Under the pieces are notes generated by a model. That model did no database searches and was not told where the DNA came from. It saw nothing but the letters and a program-made list of their open reading frames with translations. From Monocercomonoides exilis (Eukaryota > Preaxostyla > Oxymonadida > Polymastigidae), in NCBI GenBank assembly GCA_001643675.2, contig LSRY02000006.1, positions 994,501-1,058,500 of the forward strand: 64,000 bases of DNA, written 5' to 3'. Both the position numbers and the translations under genes were made by a program. Below, one piece after another: positions 1-11,177 of the stretch (position 1 is the stretch's first letter; each line of letters starts with the position of its first letter).

Positions 1-2435
1 GTAAGTTTTGAGGCAAAAAAGGGATGATATGGATTGAATGGAGAAGATTCAGATGGGAAAAACTGGTGAGATGCCTTCAAAATCAAAGGGATTTCTGACA
101 GAGAAAACGGTTTTGTAGAAAGAAGCTCGAGAAAATGAGAGGTGAGCTTTGTGCAAATTGGCGATGGCTCGTCAGTCGCAGTGGAAGAAGAAGGATAAAT
201 TGAAGCAGGAGAAAGCAGAAGCTTCCTCTTTGAGCGAGCGATAGCCTCTTTCAAAGCAACTTTTGTGATTTCAATGGGCGACGGCAGATCGACTGAAATT
301 GGCGGGGGAAGAGAAATGGGAAGAGAGCATTTGTAATAAGGAGGGTGTGTGTGTGGCGAGTCATATGGATGGAAAAGAGGATGATAATCAGAAGAAGCCG
401 AGGATAGCTTGCTGTCTGAAGATGAGAATCGAGACAGAAAAGGAGGTGGAAGAACAGGAGGAGGAGAGTCACTTCGATCAGATGGAGAGAGCAGCTGTTT
501 GTGTTGCTGGTCTGACTGAAAGACAGCAGGGAGTGTATTGTGATGAGCATGCTTGGAAGGATATTGAGGGCGATGCTGCGAATGGAGAGGTGAATAAAGA
601 GAAGAATGACGAAGATGCATCGAAAGCGATGAGTTCAAAGGATGTGAAGAGGTTGATGGAAGTTCCTGTGTTTGCAGGCTTGAAGTTTGCGTCTGTTGTG
701 ATTTCTGAGATTGTTGTGACTGAAGTGATCCTTTTGACAGCTGTGACAGTTGTGATAAACTATTTTGGCTTGACTGACTGATTTGGCTGATCTGACTCGA
801 CTGATCAGATCTGACAGACATCTGAGACTGTGGCTGAGACAGAGGCTGTGTCTGACTCAGCTGCTGAGGTGGATGCGGAGGAAGAGAAGAATGAACAGGA
901 GATGAAAGAGCTGTTTGAATAGCCTTCGGTTGAGAAGCGGGAAATGGGCTTTGGATAATTTTGCGTGGGATGAACGGCGGTGAGTAAGGCGAAAGGGCAG
1001 ACGGAGAAGATAAATTGCGAGAAAAAGGCGAAGCCAAAGAAGCAGAAGAGCGTGATTGTGTTGATGCTGTTGCGAATGTCCTTGAGCCTGCTGCTGTTGA
1101 AGGAGCTGCTGCTATTGGAGAAACGTCCTTCACAAAAAATGATGAAGAGCTTGGCAAAGACACTTTTATCCCACATGCCCTTTTAGCAGCAGCTTCAGCC
1201 TCAGCTTCTGCAATCGCCTCAATCTGCCTTTCTCTGTCCCTCACCTTCTCTCTCTCCATCTGCAAGATGGCTTCTCTCACTGTGTGTGGCAGAAGCTGTG
1301 TCTGTGAATGCAGCTTGTCTGTCACTCGAGCAAAAAGTGGATCGTAGATGTGTGTGGAGTGATTCGTGCTGACAGGTAGATGGTACTCTCTCCGACTGCA
1401 CATTCCCCGCTTCCTTGCATACAGCTGCCGTTCCTCCTCTTTCTTCACTGCCCAGTCAATTGCTGCCTTCATCGTGATCCCTTGTTTCCTCAGTACTTCT
1501 TCCAGAATGTCTGGGCGCCTTGCCAGCAGCGTCTGAAACGGGTTGGCTGGCGGATGGAGGTATTTCAGCCGGTCAGACATTTCCATCTGCCACTGCGCCA
1601 TCTCAAAGGGAAACTGATACATCGACATCACTTCATACAGCGCAAACATGATCCAATGCAGCTTGCCAATGTCTTCGTCCTCTTCTGCCCGCTGTATTGA
1701 GAACCCATTCAGCCTTCGGTGGTTCAGCCACTTCTGATACTTGCGCGTGTTCTGCCCGATCAGCTTCTTGTTCAGTTCATCCAACATTCTTTCTCCTTCG
1801 TCTCTGATCACGGCAGGTGGCGGTGGCTGTGCCAGCGGTGCCAGTTGGATCTTCGAGCCGTACTTCTCCCGCACTCTCCTGTCTCGTTCTCTGTCTGCAT
1901 GCAGATCCACCCGCTCGAAGGGATCATCATCACCCACATCTTCCACACCTCTCCGTTGGATCTGCCGCAGATGGCTCTGCCCAATTTCTCGCTGCCTGTC
2001 TTCGACTCGCTTCAGCTTCTTGAGAGTCACCAATATGTCGTCCTCTGCAAGCCTCACGCTCTCCGTGAAAAACTTCACTTTATCCTTCAGCCATCTTATT
2101 TCTTTCTCTCTTTGCAATCTCTCCGATTCTACAATGTTTTTACCGCGCTGCAATATCATTCCCTCCTCCTCTTCCTTCAAGCACTCCAATGCTAGCTTCT
2201 TTTCTGCATACGCCTCGTCAGCTACCTTCTCCTTGTTGTGTAACTCTTTCCCTAGCTTCTGTTTTTCCATCTGCAACAACGTTTGATGGACCTCCAAGAA
2301 ATATTCTCGTTTTAGCCGACCGAATTGACAGCACCGACAATCAAATTCACCGCAAAACAAGCAAAATTGCATTGATCTCTTTCCATATAAAGAGAATTCG
2401 TAATCACATAATTGTCTTTTAAATGTTGGATTCAT
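1..2435 (-). CDS. Coiled-coil protein with N-terminal Cys cluster and Ser/Gln/Pro-rich tail (3' truncated by window edge)
   Basis: An uninterrupted minus-strand frame runs from an ATG at 2435 to base 1, at least 811 codons with no stop, so the C-terminus lies outside the window. I do not recognise the family. The N-terminus carries a compact Cys cluster (about residues 22-36, pattern C-x2-C-x4-C-x-C-C) that could bind metal. A highly charged Lys/Glu coiled coil follows (about 45-150). Next comes a folded-looking segment rich in Trp and Tyr (about 215-330, including PANPFQTLLARRPDILEEVL). A second short coiled coil ends near residue 400. The rest is disordered: Ser, Gln, Pro and His with SQ/SQS runs. 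The start is the first ATG 68 bp after the neighbouring phosphatase gene; a downstream in-frame ATG at 2270 is possible. Plus-strand frames over this interval are shadows. A scaffold or cytoskeletal role is possible but unsupported. Confidence 0.75.
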   Translation of the reverse strand, partial: MNPTFKRQLCDYEFSLYGKRSMQFCLFCGEFDCRCCQFGRLKREYFLEVHQTLLQMEKQKLGKELHNKEKVADEAYAEKKLALECLKEEEEGMILQRGKNIVESERLQREKEIRWLKDKVKFFTESVRLAEDDILVTLKKLKRVEDRQREIGQSHLRQIQRRGVEDVGDDDPFERVDLHADRERDRRVREKYGSKIQLAPLAQPPPPAVIRDEGERMLDELNKKLIGQNTRKYQKWLNHRRLNGFSIQRAEEDEDIGKLHWIMFALYEVMSMYQFPFEMAQWQMEMSDRLKYLHPPANPFQTLLARRPDILEEVLRKQGITMKAAIDWAVKKEEERQLYARKRGMCSRREYHLPVSTNHSTHIYDPLFARVTDKLHSQTQLLPHTVREAILQMEREKVRDRERQIEAIAEAEAEAAAKRACGIKVSLPSSSSFFVKDVSPIAAAPSTAAGSRTFATASTQSRSSASLASPFSRNLSSPSALSPYSPPFIPRKIIQSPFPASQPKAIQTALSSPVHSSLPPHPPQQLSQTQPLSQPQSQMSVRSDQSSQISQISQSSQNSLSQLSQLSKGSLQSQQSQKSQQTQTSSLQTQELPSTSSHPLNSSLSMHLRHSSLYSPLHSQHRPQYPSKHAHHNTLPAVFQSDQQHKQLLSPSDRSDSPPPVLPPPFLSRFSSSDSKLSSASSDYHPLFHPYDSPHTHPPYYKCSLPISLPPPISVDLPSPIEITKVALKEAIARSKRKLLLSPASIYPSSSTATDEPSPICTKLTSHFLELLSTKPFSLSEIPLILKASHQFFPSESSPFNPYHPFFASKL

Positions 2436-2502
2436 TGCCAATCTTAGGATTTGTTTGAATGAAAATTTTCGAAATATTTCAAAAAATTGATAAAAGTGAT
2501 AA

Positions 2503-3047
2503 TTATCTGTAAAATGCAAACCCATTTCGAGCGCGTTCAACGTGTCTGTATGCAACAGATAAAGATACATGGTAAGTCTTCATAAGAAATGCAATCACTA
2601 CTGCTGGGCTTCTGGATTTTCCAGCATGACAATGGACTAAGCATCTTCCATTTCTTTCAACAGTTGCTTTCAAAGCTGTAAATGCAGGTTCCAGTACAGC
2701 AATAATATTTGAAACAGAAAGATCTTCGACTTGGCAAAACACAACAGTTTTTACGCAATCAGGCATGCTCAAAGATGGTTGGGTTCTTAATCTTACAATT
2801 GTATCAATTCCATTCATTTTAAGAATATTTTTGTCATTTGCAGCAATCTTTTCATGAAGAAATATATCATTAATAGAGTATGTTTTCGTGGAATTCAGTT
2901 TGTAAGTAATTTAAATAAGAAATAATAACTTCAAATAATAAAAACCTGATTTCCAACAAATATATGCGCAGTTATTCTGCTTATATCGGCTATCTTATCA
3001 TGGTGTTCTTTTTCAAAAGGAAGTTTTCCTGATGAAAATAACGCCAT
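2503..3047 (-). CDS. Small dual-specificity protein phosphatase (two exons)
   Basis: Exon 1 is 3047-2946 and exon 2 is 2847-2503; the 98-nt intron (2945-2848) begins GTTTTT and ends AAAAG. The spliced product is 148 aa. It has the usual DSP layout: a first strand reading HIFVGNQ, then IAANDKNILKMNGIDTIV, a variable loop, and the catalytic loop HCHAGKSRSP, which keeps the nucleophilic Cys and the Arg of HCx5R. The family removes phosphate from phospho-Tyr/Ser/Thr or other substrates by a Cys thiolate. No extra domain is present, so this is an atypical, MAPK-docking-free DSP and its substrate cannot be named. The protein ends soon after the catalytic domain (NGFAFYR, then TAA), slightly short of many DSPs. 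It lies tail-to-head with the next minus gene and divergent from the plus-strand gene at 3667. Confidence 0.85.
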
Positions 3048-3666
3048 AATGAAAAATTAAAATAAACTCGATGATCATAAACAATAATAAAAATCAATGA
3101 CATGAAAATTAGTAAACAGAAAAAAAGTTTTTTGTTTTTTGTATTTTCTTTTAAAAAAAAAGTGTTTTTGCACAAAACATATTTGAATGTCAGTGAACAT
3201 TTTAGGCTGCAAAAAAAGAAAAAAAGTCATTTTTAAAAGTTACAGATCATTTAATGATATTTAAGAAATAATTCCTTATAAAAGAAAGAAGATATATAAA
3301 ATATCAAATTATACTCTTTTCATAGTATTCTTTAAGATATTATCCAGTTATTGAAAACGGGTAATTTTTGCAATAGCGAATTTATGAATATTTGATTATT
3401 TTTGAAAATATTGAATATCATTACTTTCAGAATTAAAAAAATTGTTTGAACATGAAGAAGAAAAAGTATTTTCATATAGTTTCAATTTTCAGAAAAATGT
3501 ATTTTTCATAAAAATAAATCAGTGAGCAATATAGGTTAAAGAAAGGTCATTCATTTTTTCCAAAATCTCGATAAAAATGTTATATATAGATCAAAACATT
3601 AATCAATTTTTATTGTCGCTGTTCTTTTACAATTTTCCAAATTAAAATTCATAAATTTACACATTA
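3048..3666. promoter_or_regulatory. Divergent intergenic region, no gene seen
   Basis: About 620 bp of very AT-rich DNA separates the phosphatase (-) from the 119-aa protein gene (+). Frames here are short and lack coding character. It must hold the upstream signals of both genes, but I see no recognisable TATA box or repeated motif. Confidence 0.4.
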
Positions 3667-4144
3667 ATGAATAGGAAAATTTTAAGAACGTTGGATATTA
3701 ACATCGACAACATGAAAGATGACCAAATAGATAATATTGTAGCTGCTCTGAAGCTTCATGCACCAGTTCTTGCAATGTTCACAAAGGGGACATCAAGAGA
3801 CAAATTTGAAATTGCTTTTTCAAAAAATTTACAAATAAGTCGTCAGAATTCTCGAAAAGTTGCAAACACTTTATCAAACCGTTTGTTCTTTGATAATTTA
3901 TAAATTGTTTGAAATTTTAAACGAATTTGCATTTTTCAGCAATTGCTACAGAAATGGATCTAAAAAGAATGAGCGATGATGTTAATAGATTTTTATCTGA
4001 AGTTTGAATTTTAATTTTGATCATTAATTCATCGTTCTCTTTTTCTGCAAACTAATTCAGTCGCAGACACAGATAAGAAAAGAAGTTGATCCAATAATTC
4101 AATGTTTAAATCAAAAACGAGAACCCTCCAAGGAAGAAGCTTAA
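3667..4144 (+). CDS. Unrecognised 119-aa alpha-helical protein (three exons)
   Basis: Exons 3667-3880, 3940-4001 and 4061-4144 join in frame across two introns of 59 nt each, beginning GTTTGT and GTTTGA and ending TTCAG. The product is 119 aa, with no signal peptide or membrane segment. It reads as a helical bundle: MNRKILRTLDINIDNMKDD, then an Ala/Leu-rich helix with LKLHAPVLAMFTKG, a basic middle (about 45-70), and a C-terminal amphipathic helix ending in a charged tail (EPSKEEA). Two equal-length introns with matching sites make the model convincing although the family is unknown. The stop is about 117 nt before the start of the BCAS3-like gene on the same strand. It could be a subunit of a small helical complex; I assign no function. 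Confidence 0.65.
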
Positions 4145-4261
4145 AGAATTCTTTTTCTTTTTTTCCAAGCTATTTGTTGTTAATCAATTTCACTGTTTTA
4201 TTGAAGCGTAAATTGATTTGAGGAAAGTTCATTTTTAGCATATTTTAAAACTGTATACATT

Positions 4262-7200
4262 ATGCGAACACATTTTTATCAACCCATATTCACGTTCGCA
4301 ACTTCATTAGTAGCTTGTTTCATGAAGAAAGCAGACGCAGAAGATCCGTTTGATTTTAGTATTTGTGTTGAAAATGAAGTAAAATACAATTTTTTCCTAT
4401 AAATATGCTTTTATTTCGATTGCATCGCGTTAACTTAATATCATGCAAAAAATTCATTTTACAACGTTTAATGAATTAAAATATTCTTGTACATGTAATA
4501 TATAATTTACGAATCGTTATTGCAACTGTGTAGGTTGGATTCATACGTTCTTATAACTCAAGAAGAGCAAAAAGACTCTCCTTTCGAGCCGTTACCCTCG
4601 GACCCTCTGACATTTTCCTGCTTTGACACCATCACTATAAACAATGAAACGTTTTGTTGCCATTGCTTTGCTGTGATTTGATTTTATTATATTTTCATTT
4701 TCAGTCATAATTGCCTGATTGTTGGTTATCTACGTGGATTACTTGTATATGATCTAAATACTCTCCCTGAACTTGATTGCTTGCTTTCTTTGAAAAACAT
4801 TCCTACAAAGCTTGCACATGTTTGTTTTTATTTTGTATTTAACACTTTTTTATTAATTATTGAAAAAATATGAACATTCAGGTTATTCATCAACAATTAA
4901 ACTATTTTCCAAGAGCATCAGCAAATGTATTTACAAAAAAGCAAAAGATGATGATTTCAGCGGCTCCTCTTATTGGTGTTGTGCTTCTTAACGACACAAA
5001 TGTGTGACAGACTATTTTTCTGGATTTATTCTCCTTGTTAATTTTTAATTTAATCATTAATAAACATCATACAGGATTATTCTGTGAATGACTTGCTCAT
5101 CATTTCATTAGAAAAGCATAAAATTGTTGGAATTCTTTCTTTTCCTTCAGAGATTGTTAGTCTGCATTGCAGTAGCGATTGGATGGCTGTGGTTTGATAA
5201 TTAAGCAGTTTTTGTTTGATTGCATGTGTTAATTTGTAAAAAGATTTTTGCATAAATTGTGTTATTTTCAAGTTTTTCTTGTATAAAAAAATGTTGAATA
5301 ATTTTCTTATCCATTTTTAATATTTACATATTTATTTATTTAATTATAATTTATTTATTAAAAATTTATTTATTTGCATATTCATTTTTTTTTTCTTAAT
5401 TTGATTTATTATCATTTATCAGATTCTTTCTGATGAAATACACATAATCGACACACTTTCGTTCACAACAACCTGCATCCTTCAAACAACGCTGCTGACT
5501 CCACCCTCTTCACCAAGAAGCTCATCATCCACAACCTCCTCTTCCTCTTCCTCCTCTTCCTCATCCTCATCCTCATTCGCTGGCATTTCATCTGCTTGTA
5601 AGTCTTCACCAGAGCCAGCTGTGTCTGTGACGGGGCGTTGGCTGCTGTTTGCGACAGATCGTCCTCCTCTCTCTGTGAAAGTGACGAAGAGGTCTCAGTG
5701 TGTGTGTACGTGGGATGGAATGGATGGCAGCAGGGGAAGCTGGAAAAGCGAAAGAAATCAGATAAAGAGAGAAAGAAAGGAAAAGGAATCGCAAGAGACA
5801 AATGATGCAAAGGAAATAAAGGAATCGAATGAGAAAGGAGGTAAAACAGAAGATGTGAAGCACATAGAAGCAGAAGAGCCATCCAAATCTGCTGTGAGCG
5901 ATGATTTATCTCAGTCAAATAAGACTTCAGCATGTTCTCGTGCCTCTCGTGGAACATCAAGAAAGACAGATTCAAATGAAAGCAGCTCAGAAAGAGAGGA
6001 CAATAAAAAGACAACCAACTCCAAAAGACTTGAATCTTCATCAAAACAAAGTTCGGCTTCTTCGTCTCCACCATCTGCCTCGCTCACTGCGCTGGACTTG
6101 GCTCCTTCTCCTTCTCCTTCTCCCTCACCTTCTCCTTCTCCCCCGCCAAAGCGAGTGTTTGTGACTGTTCCCATAACAGTTGATGATTATTCATCATCGT
6201 CTTCTTCCTCTTCCTCTTCCTCTTCTTCTGCCTCTTCTGCTCTTCTTCGCATGGGCAGGGATTCTTTGGCTGCTGTTGGCGACTTCTCCCTTTCCTTACT
6301 CAATTCAACAGCCAGATGGATGAAGCGTCTGTCTCCCACACGCGACTATGCTTCTCCTACACGCGAAGTGGCTCATCTTCCATCTTCTTCTTCTTCTTCT
6401 TCTTCTTCTTCTCATTCTTCTTCTGGTTCTTTCTCCAAAACAACTTCTCCACCGTCGAATTATCCCTCTTTGCCTCCTCTGCCTCACAGACATCACAAAC
6501 AAGACAATACAAATGAAGAAGGCAAAACATCAGCTCATTCAAACCACTCAAATCAATCCAAAGGAGAAATAGAAAGCTCTTCTTCTTCTTCTTCTTCTTC
6601 TTCTTCTTCCTTCTCTTCTCAACTCACTCCATTCTCCTTCTCCTCACTCACATCCACCCTCACCCAGCAGACGAAAGGGCTGGCAGAGGGACTCACTTCT
6701 GCCTGGAGGACTATAAGCGCATATCTTTCCAATCTCTCCGTCTCCTTCGCTGCCACTCCTCTTTCTTCTCTTCTGCCTTCTCCTTCTCCCTCTCGCTTTG
6801 TTCCTGCCATGCCTTCTTATTCAAAGACACTTTCTTTGCAGAATTCATCCCCTTTTCTTCATTCTATCTGTCTTTTCGATGTTGCTTCGTTGCGAATTCT
6901 TGCCTTTGATGCTGTTTCGCCTTCTCCCATCACTGCATTAGCTGTCAGCTCTCCATCTTGTTTATCTTCTGATTACAATTACCATTCTTCTTCTTCCTCT
7001 TCCTCTTTCTTTTCTTCTTCTTCTTCTTCTTCTTACTCTCCCTCTCATCTCTTTGAGCCATTCTCCTCTTCTCTCTTCCAGCAGACTCTGTCAGCTGCAG
7101 AATATCCTCTTCTCATCGCTGTCGCCCCGTCCGACGGCAAAAACGCATTCATCTTCACTCTGCACCCATCTCCCACTCAACTCTCTCCCTTTGCTGATGC

Positions 7201-8833
7201 CTCTGCTAACACTGATGCGAAATTCCATTCTTCATTCGCTTCTCATTCTATGTCTCCTTCTTTGACATCTTCTGAAAAGAAATCTGCCACATCACGTTCA
7301 TCTGCTTCATCATCTTCTTACTCCTCCTCTTCTTCTTCCTCTTCTCCTTCTCCTTCTCCTTCTCCTGTCATTCAATCAGCTCGTCGTCGTGTCCCATCCT
7401 CAGCAGCACTTGCCCATTCCTTGTATCATCGCCCATTCGCCTTCAGACTCGTCCACATTCTCATCAGAGGCACCACACCTGCCCCAATCTCTTCATTTGC
7501 TTTCTCCACAACTCCTCTTCTGAATCTCCCTTCTTCTTCTTCTTCATTTATTTCTTCTTCATCAACTTTGTTGCCTTCTTCTTCATCTTCTTGTTCTTCT
7601 TCTTTGAATCCTTTTACCACTCCTTTACTATCTGCTACAAATAAAACACAATTTGACTCAATTTCAAATACATCTTCGATTGCTCCTTCATCTTATGGAA
7701 CATCGTCCAATAGATTTCTTTCTTCTTCTCCTCCTTCTTCCTCTCCTTCTTATTCATCCATTTCTTCGGCTTTGTTCTCTTCGACCTCTCCAATAATTGC
7801 CCTGTGTTCTGATCATGGTACAATTCATCTGTTTTCTGCAGCTATTTCAGCAGCTGATGCACTTTACACAACAACTTCAGCATCATCTTCCTCTTCATCA
7901 TCATCTTCCTCTTCCTCTTCCTCTTCCTCTTCCTCTTCCTCCTCAGCTGAAGCCCCTGTCAACCACCTCTCCTCCTCCTATCCTGCATCTTCCTCTTCTC
8001 CTTCCTTCATCTTTGCCTCTCCCCACATCATCCACGCCAAAGACACCCCTCTTCATCCACCCACTCCAATTGCTGCTGTCACTCGTTTGAAAGACAACAC
8101 AAAGAAAGACAGCATCACGCCAATCTACGTGGCTATTGACACAACATCTTCTTCTTCTTCTTCGCTATCTTCGTTGTCATCATCTTCTTCTTCTTTAAAT
8201 AAATCAACCAACAACGCAACAGAAATCGCCTCTCATCCAACCAGAAAGCGCTCGGCTTCAGCTTCTGCCTCTTCTTCTTCCTCTTCTTCTTCTTCGCCTT
8301 TTCTGACGCTTTCATCCATCACAACACACAATTCTCCTTCTGTTCTTCTTCTTCGTAGCAGAATCCACCCAACTGCCTTGTTTGTCTTCTCCATCACAAG
8401 ATGGTCTCACACACTCAAACTGACCACACTCACTCACAAATCTTCGTTGAATCAGGGGAATTCGGGTGCTTCCACCTCTTCTTCTTCTTCTTCTTCTGTT
8501 GCATCATCATCATCTTCTTCTTCTTCTTCTTCTGATTTTGCTCATCATGTTAATTCAACTCCTCCACACTCAACGTCATTATCTCCTTCTTCTTTTTCTG
8601 CTTCTGCTTCTGCTTCTTCTATATATCCTCAATCAACTCCACTTTCTCCGTTTTCTCCAACTGCCTCTTCTTCTCCTGCTATTTCATTTGCATCTTTCTC
8701 TCCTTCGCCTTCTCCTTCTCTCTCTCCTTCTGCTAATTCTACTGCTTCATTCAATTCTTTTGGTTCATCTTCTCAAATCTCTAACACGCATCCAACTTCT
8801 TCCTCTTCTTCTTCATCCTCTTCTTCTTCCTTT

Positions 8834-8868
<35 letters not shown>

Positions 8869-9566
8869 TTCCTCTTCAGTTATGGCGCCCTTTCAGAAGA
8901 TGGCTGCATTGTTCAGAGGCTTTTCGTCTTCTCTTGTGGAAGAGACACTTGGCGTGTGGGATGTGTCAGCACTTCAGAAGAAGAGGAGAACAAAGCTGAA
9001 GATGGAGAGAATAACAGACGAAGAGGAAGAGGAAGAGGAAATGGAGCAGGAAAGCGAGGAAGAGCTGAAGGAAGAGGAGAAAAGGAATAAAAAGAGAGTG
9101 TTGAAGAAGAAAGAAGGAGATTTCAGAAAGGATAAAGAGGAAAGAGGAAGAAAGGAAAGAGAAGAAGAAGAAAGAGAAGAAAGTCGAAGAAGTTTGTTGG
9201 AAGAGAAATGGGTCAGAGAAGTAGATGCAATGACACACAGAGACATCGGATTTCCTATTTGGAGAGAGCCAAAATTCCATTTGTGGAAGTGGAAGAAAGA
9301 GGAGGAAGAGGAAGAACGAGAAAGAGAAGAAAAAGAAGAAAAAGAAAAAGAAGAAAGTGAAGAAAATAAGAAAGAGAAGAAGAAAGAAAAAAGTGGAGAT
9401 GCTCAAACAGACTCGAGTGATATTAACAAATACATTGATTCAATTGATCAGAGCTGGGCAGGGCAGCACGCAGAGGAGATTGTTATGAAGGAGACGACGA
9501 CAATTCATTTGGATAGGTTTGATTGGTTGTATTTGTGAATTAATCTCATTTTTTCATTTTATTATT

Positions 9567-9601
<35 letters not shown>

Positions 9602-11177
9602 CTTTCAATTGCTTCTTCCACACAGCGGCGTCTCCTTCTTTGGAGACGGGCAGCTGGATGCGATTGTGATGGACTACACGCCTTTCTCTGCTCCTTCTCA
9701 GTCACTCCACTCTTATCCTGTTCTGATGCCTCAGACATTCTCCTATTCTTCCGCAATGGCACATCCTCCTTCTTTCTCCCACCAGTCTGATCCTTTCTCT
9801 CCTTCTGTAGAATCATTCGGGATTTTGGATTCGAAGCAAACAAGCCAATCTCCAATGACTGCAAACAAAACTAACCTGAACAACAACCAAGACACACCCC
9901 GTTCTCCTCTCTCGCCTTCCAGTTTCTACGCGCCTTTGCCAACAATCGCCTCTCCAAGTGAAAGTACTGCTGTGTCAGTGAATGAGTCTGGAAGTGTGCT
10001 TCAGACAGCAGCGCTGACAAACAAGCTCACAAATGAGATGGGAAGCGATGTTAAGCAGATGCTTCTGTCTCAAAATGAGCAAAAGGAGAAGGAGACTTTG
10101 CCACAGCGTCAGATGACTGAGGAAGAAATTGCAGCAGAAGAAAGCCAAAGAGCATTGAAATTCGCACTTCAGATGGCAATGCTGACGAATCTGAGTGGAT
10201 TCGACGAGAAAGAGGAAGAAGAGGATGATGAATTGGAGAAAGAGGAAGATGATGATCTGGTGAAAGATGAGGATGATGAACTTCCAAAAGAAGAGGAAGA
10301 AGTCGACAAAGATAATAATAACGATAAACTTGATGAATCGGCTGAACATATGGACGAAGAATGTGTGAATTTATCGGAGGACAACCAAAAAGAAAGCGGG
10401 GAAGATGAAGCAAAAGAGGAGCCTTTATTATTGGAGAGTTCTTGCAGCACAAATATTTCTATTGAAAAATCAGAGTCGAATGAAGATGAACAAATTGACA
10501 GTCATACATCATTTTCTGAAAAAGTCGAAGAGAGCGACAAAATGGCTGATGCAAATGATTTGAATGTTGCAGAAACAAAATGTGATGTAAAAGAGCAAAA
10601 TGCAAACATGAAAAAAGAAGTTACATTGTCTAAGCATCTTTCTCCTTCACCTTTATCTTCTCCAACCATACTTAATAGAGCCGATGCTATTCCTTTTGTC
10701 AATCAGCAGCAAACTTCAGAAGTGGTGCATATGAATGAAGCAACAATTGATGCTTCCGGAGTCAAAAATGAAAGTGTAAACTTTATGCAGCAAGAACCAA
10801 AAGTCTTTTCAGCGCAAATGCCATCAGATTTATCTGCTCAGTCAAAAGAGCAAAAGATAACTGAGCATACTGCAAATACACCCGTTTTTGCGGATGCTTC
10901 GTCTGACTCCCCTCAAATTGACACTGAAGATGAAGAAGTGACTGAAACAACTGAAGCAACAGAGACAACAGAGGCAACAGAAACTGATGAATATTCTTCT
11001 GCGAGCCCTTTGCTTTTTTCATCCGCTTCGTCAGCTTCTTCTGTTTCTACAGCTTCAACAACTATGTCTTCATCATCAAGTTCATCTCCATCTCCTTCCC
11101 TTTATTGCTATTCAACGCCTCCAAGCGTTGCACTAACCTCAAAAAAGAAGAGATCAAAAAGGAAACCGAAAAAATAA
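4262..11177 (+). CDS. BCAS3: BCAS3/PROPPIN-like WD40 protein with very long Ser-rich insertions (seven exons)
   Basis: Exons: 4262-4347, 4534-4650, 4705-4819, 4882-5001, 5075-5191, 5423-9516 and 9626-11177; all phases agree and give about 2066 aa. The N-terminal exons form WD40/PROPPIN-type blades: LIVGYLRGLLVYDL, KHKIVGILSFPSEIVSLHC, then VILSDEIHIIDTLSF and VTGRWLLFATDRPPL. Later blades are interrupted by Ser runs: SICLFDVASLRILAF, LVHILIRGTTPAPISSFAF and IIALCSDHGTIHLFSA. Near residues 1448-1475 the segment WVREVDAMTHRDIGFPIWREPKF matches the BCAS3 domain signature. Family knowledge: BCAS3 and plant ATG18f/g/h proteins bind phosphoinositides at autophagosome formation sites (BCAS3 with PHAF1). 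The C-terminal exon is acidic and disordered. The splice at 9516/9626 uses donor GTTTGAT and removes a TTTC microsatellite. The start is the first ATG after the upstream gene; an additional 5' exon cannot be excluded. Confidence 0.85.
9565..9606. repeat. TTTC microsatellite inside an intron
   Basis: About ten tandem TTTC units lie within the last intron (9517-9625) of the BCAS3-like gene. It acts as a long pyrimidine tract just ahead of the 3' splice site and is likely to vary in length between strains. Confidence 0.9.

Noticed and set aside
1380-2286. Plus-strand ORFs opposite the N-terminal half of the first minus-strand gene
   Set aside because: Compositionally they are mirror images (Ser/Leu/His-rich) of the Lys/Glu coiled coil on the minus strand, which is open for more than 800 codons.
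2504-2518. A 15-nt intron (GTTTGCATTTTACAG on the minus strand) near the end of the small phosphatase
   Set aside because: It has matching splice signals, but every other intron here is at least 43 nt and the frame is already open to a stop without it.
5463-9406. Minus-strand and alternative-frame ORFs across the Ser-rich BCAS3 exon
   Set aside because: They arise from TCT/TCC tracts read in other frames (Leu, Phe, Glu, Arg, Lys runs) and carry no domain.
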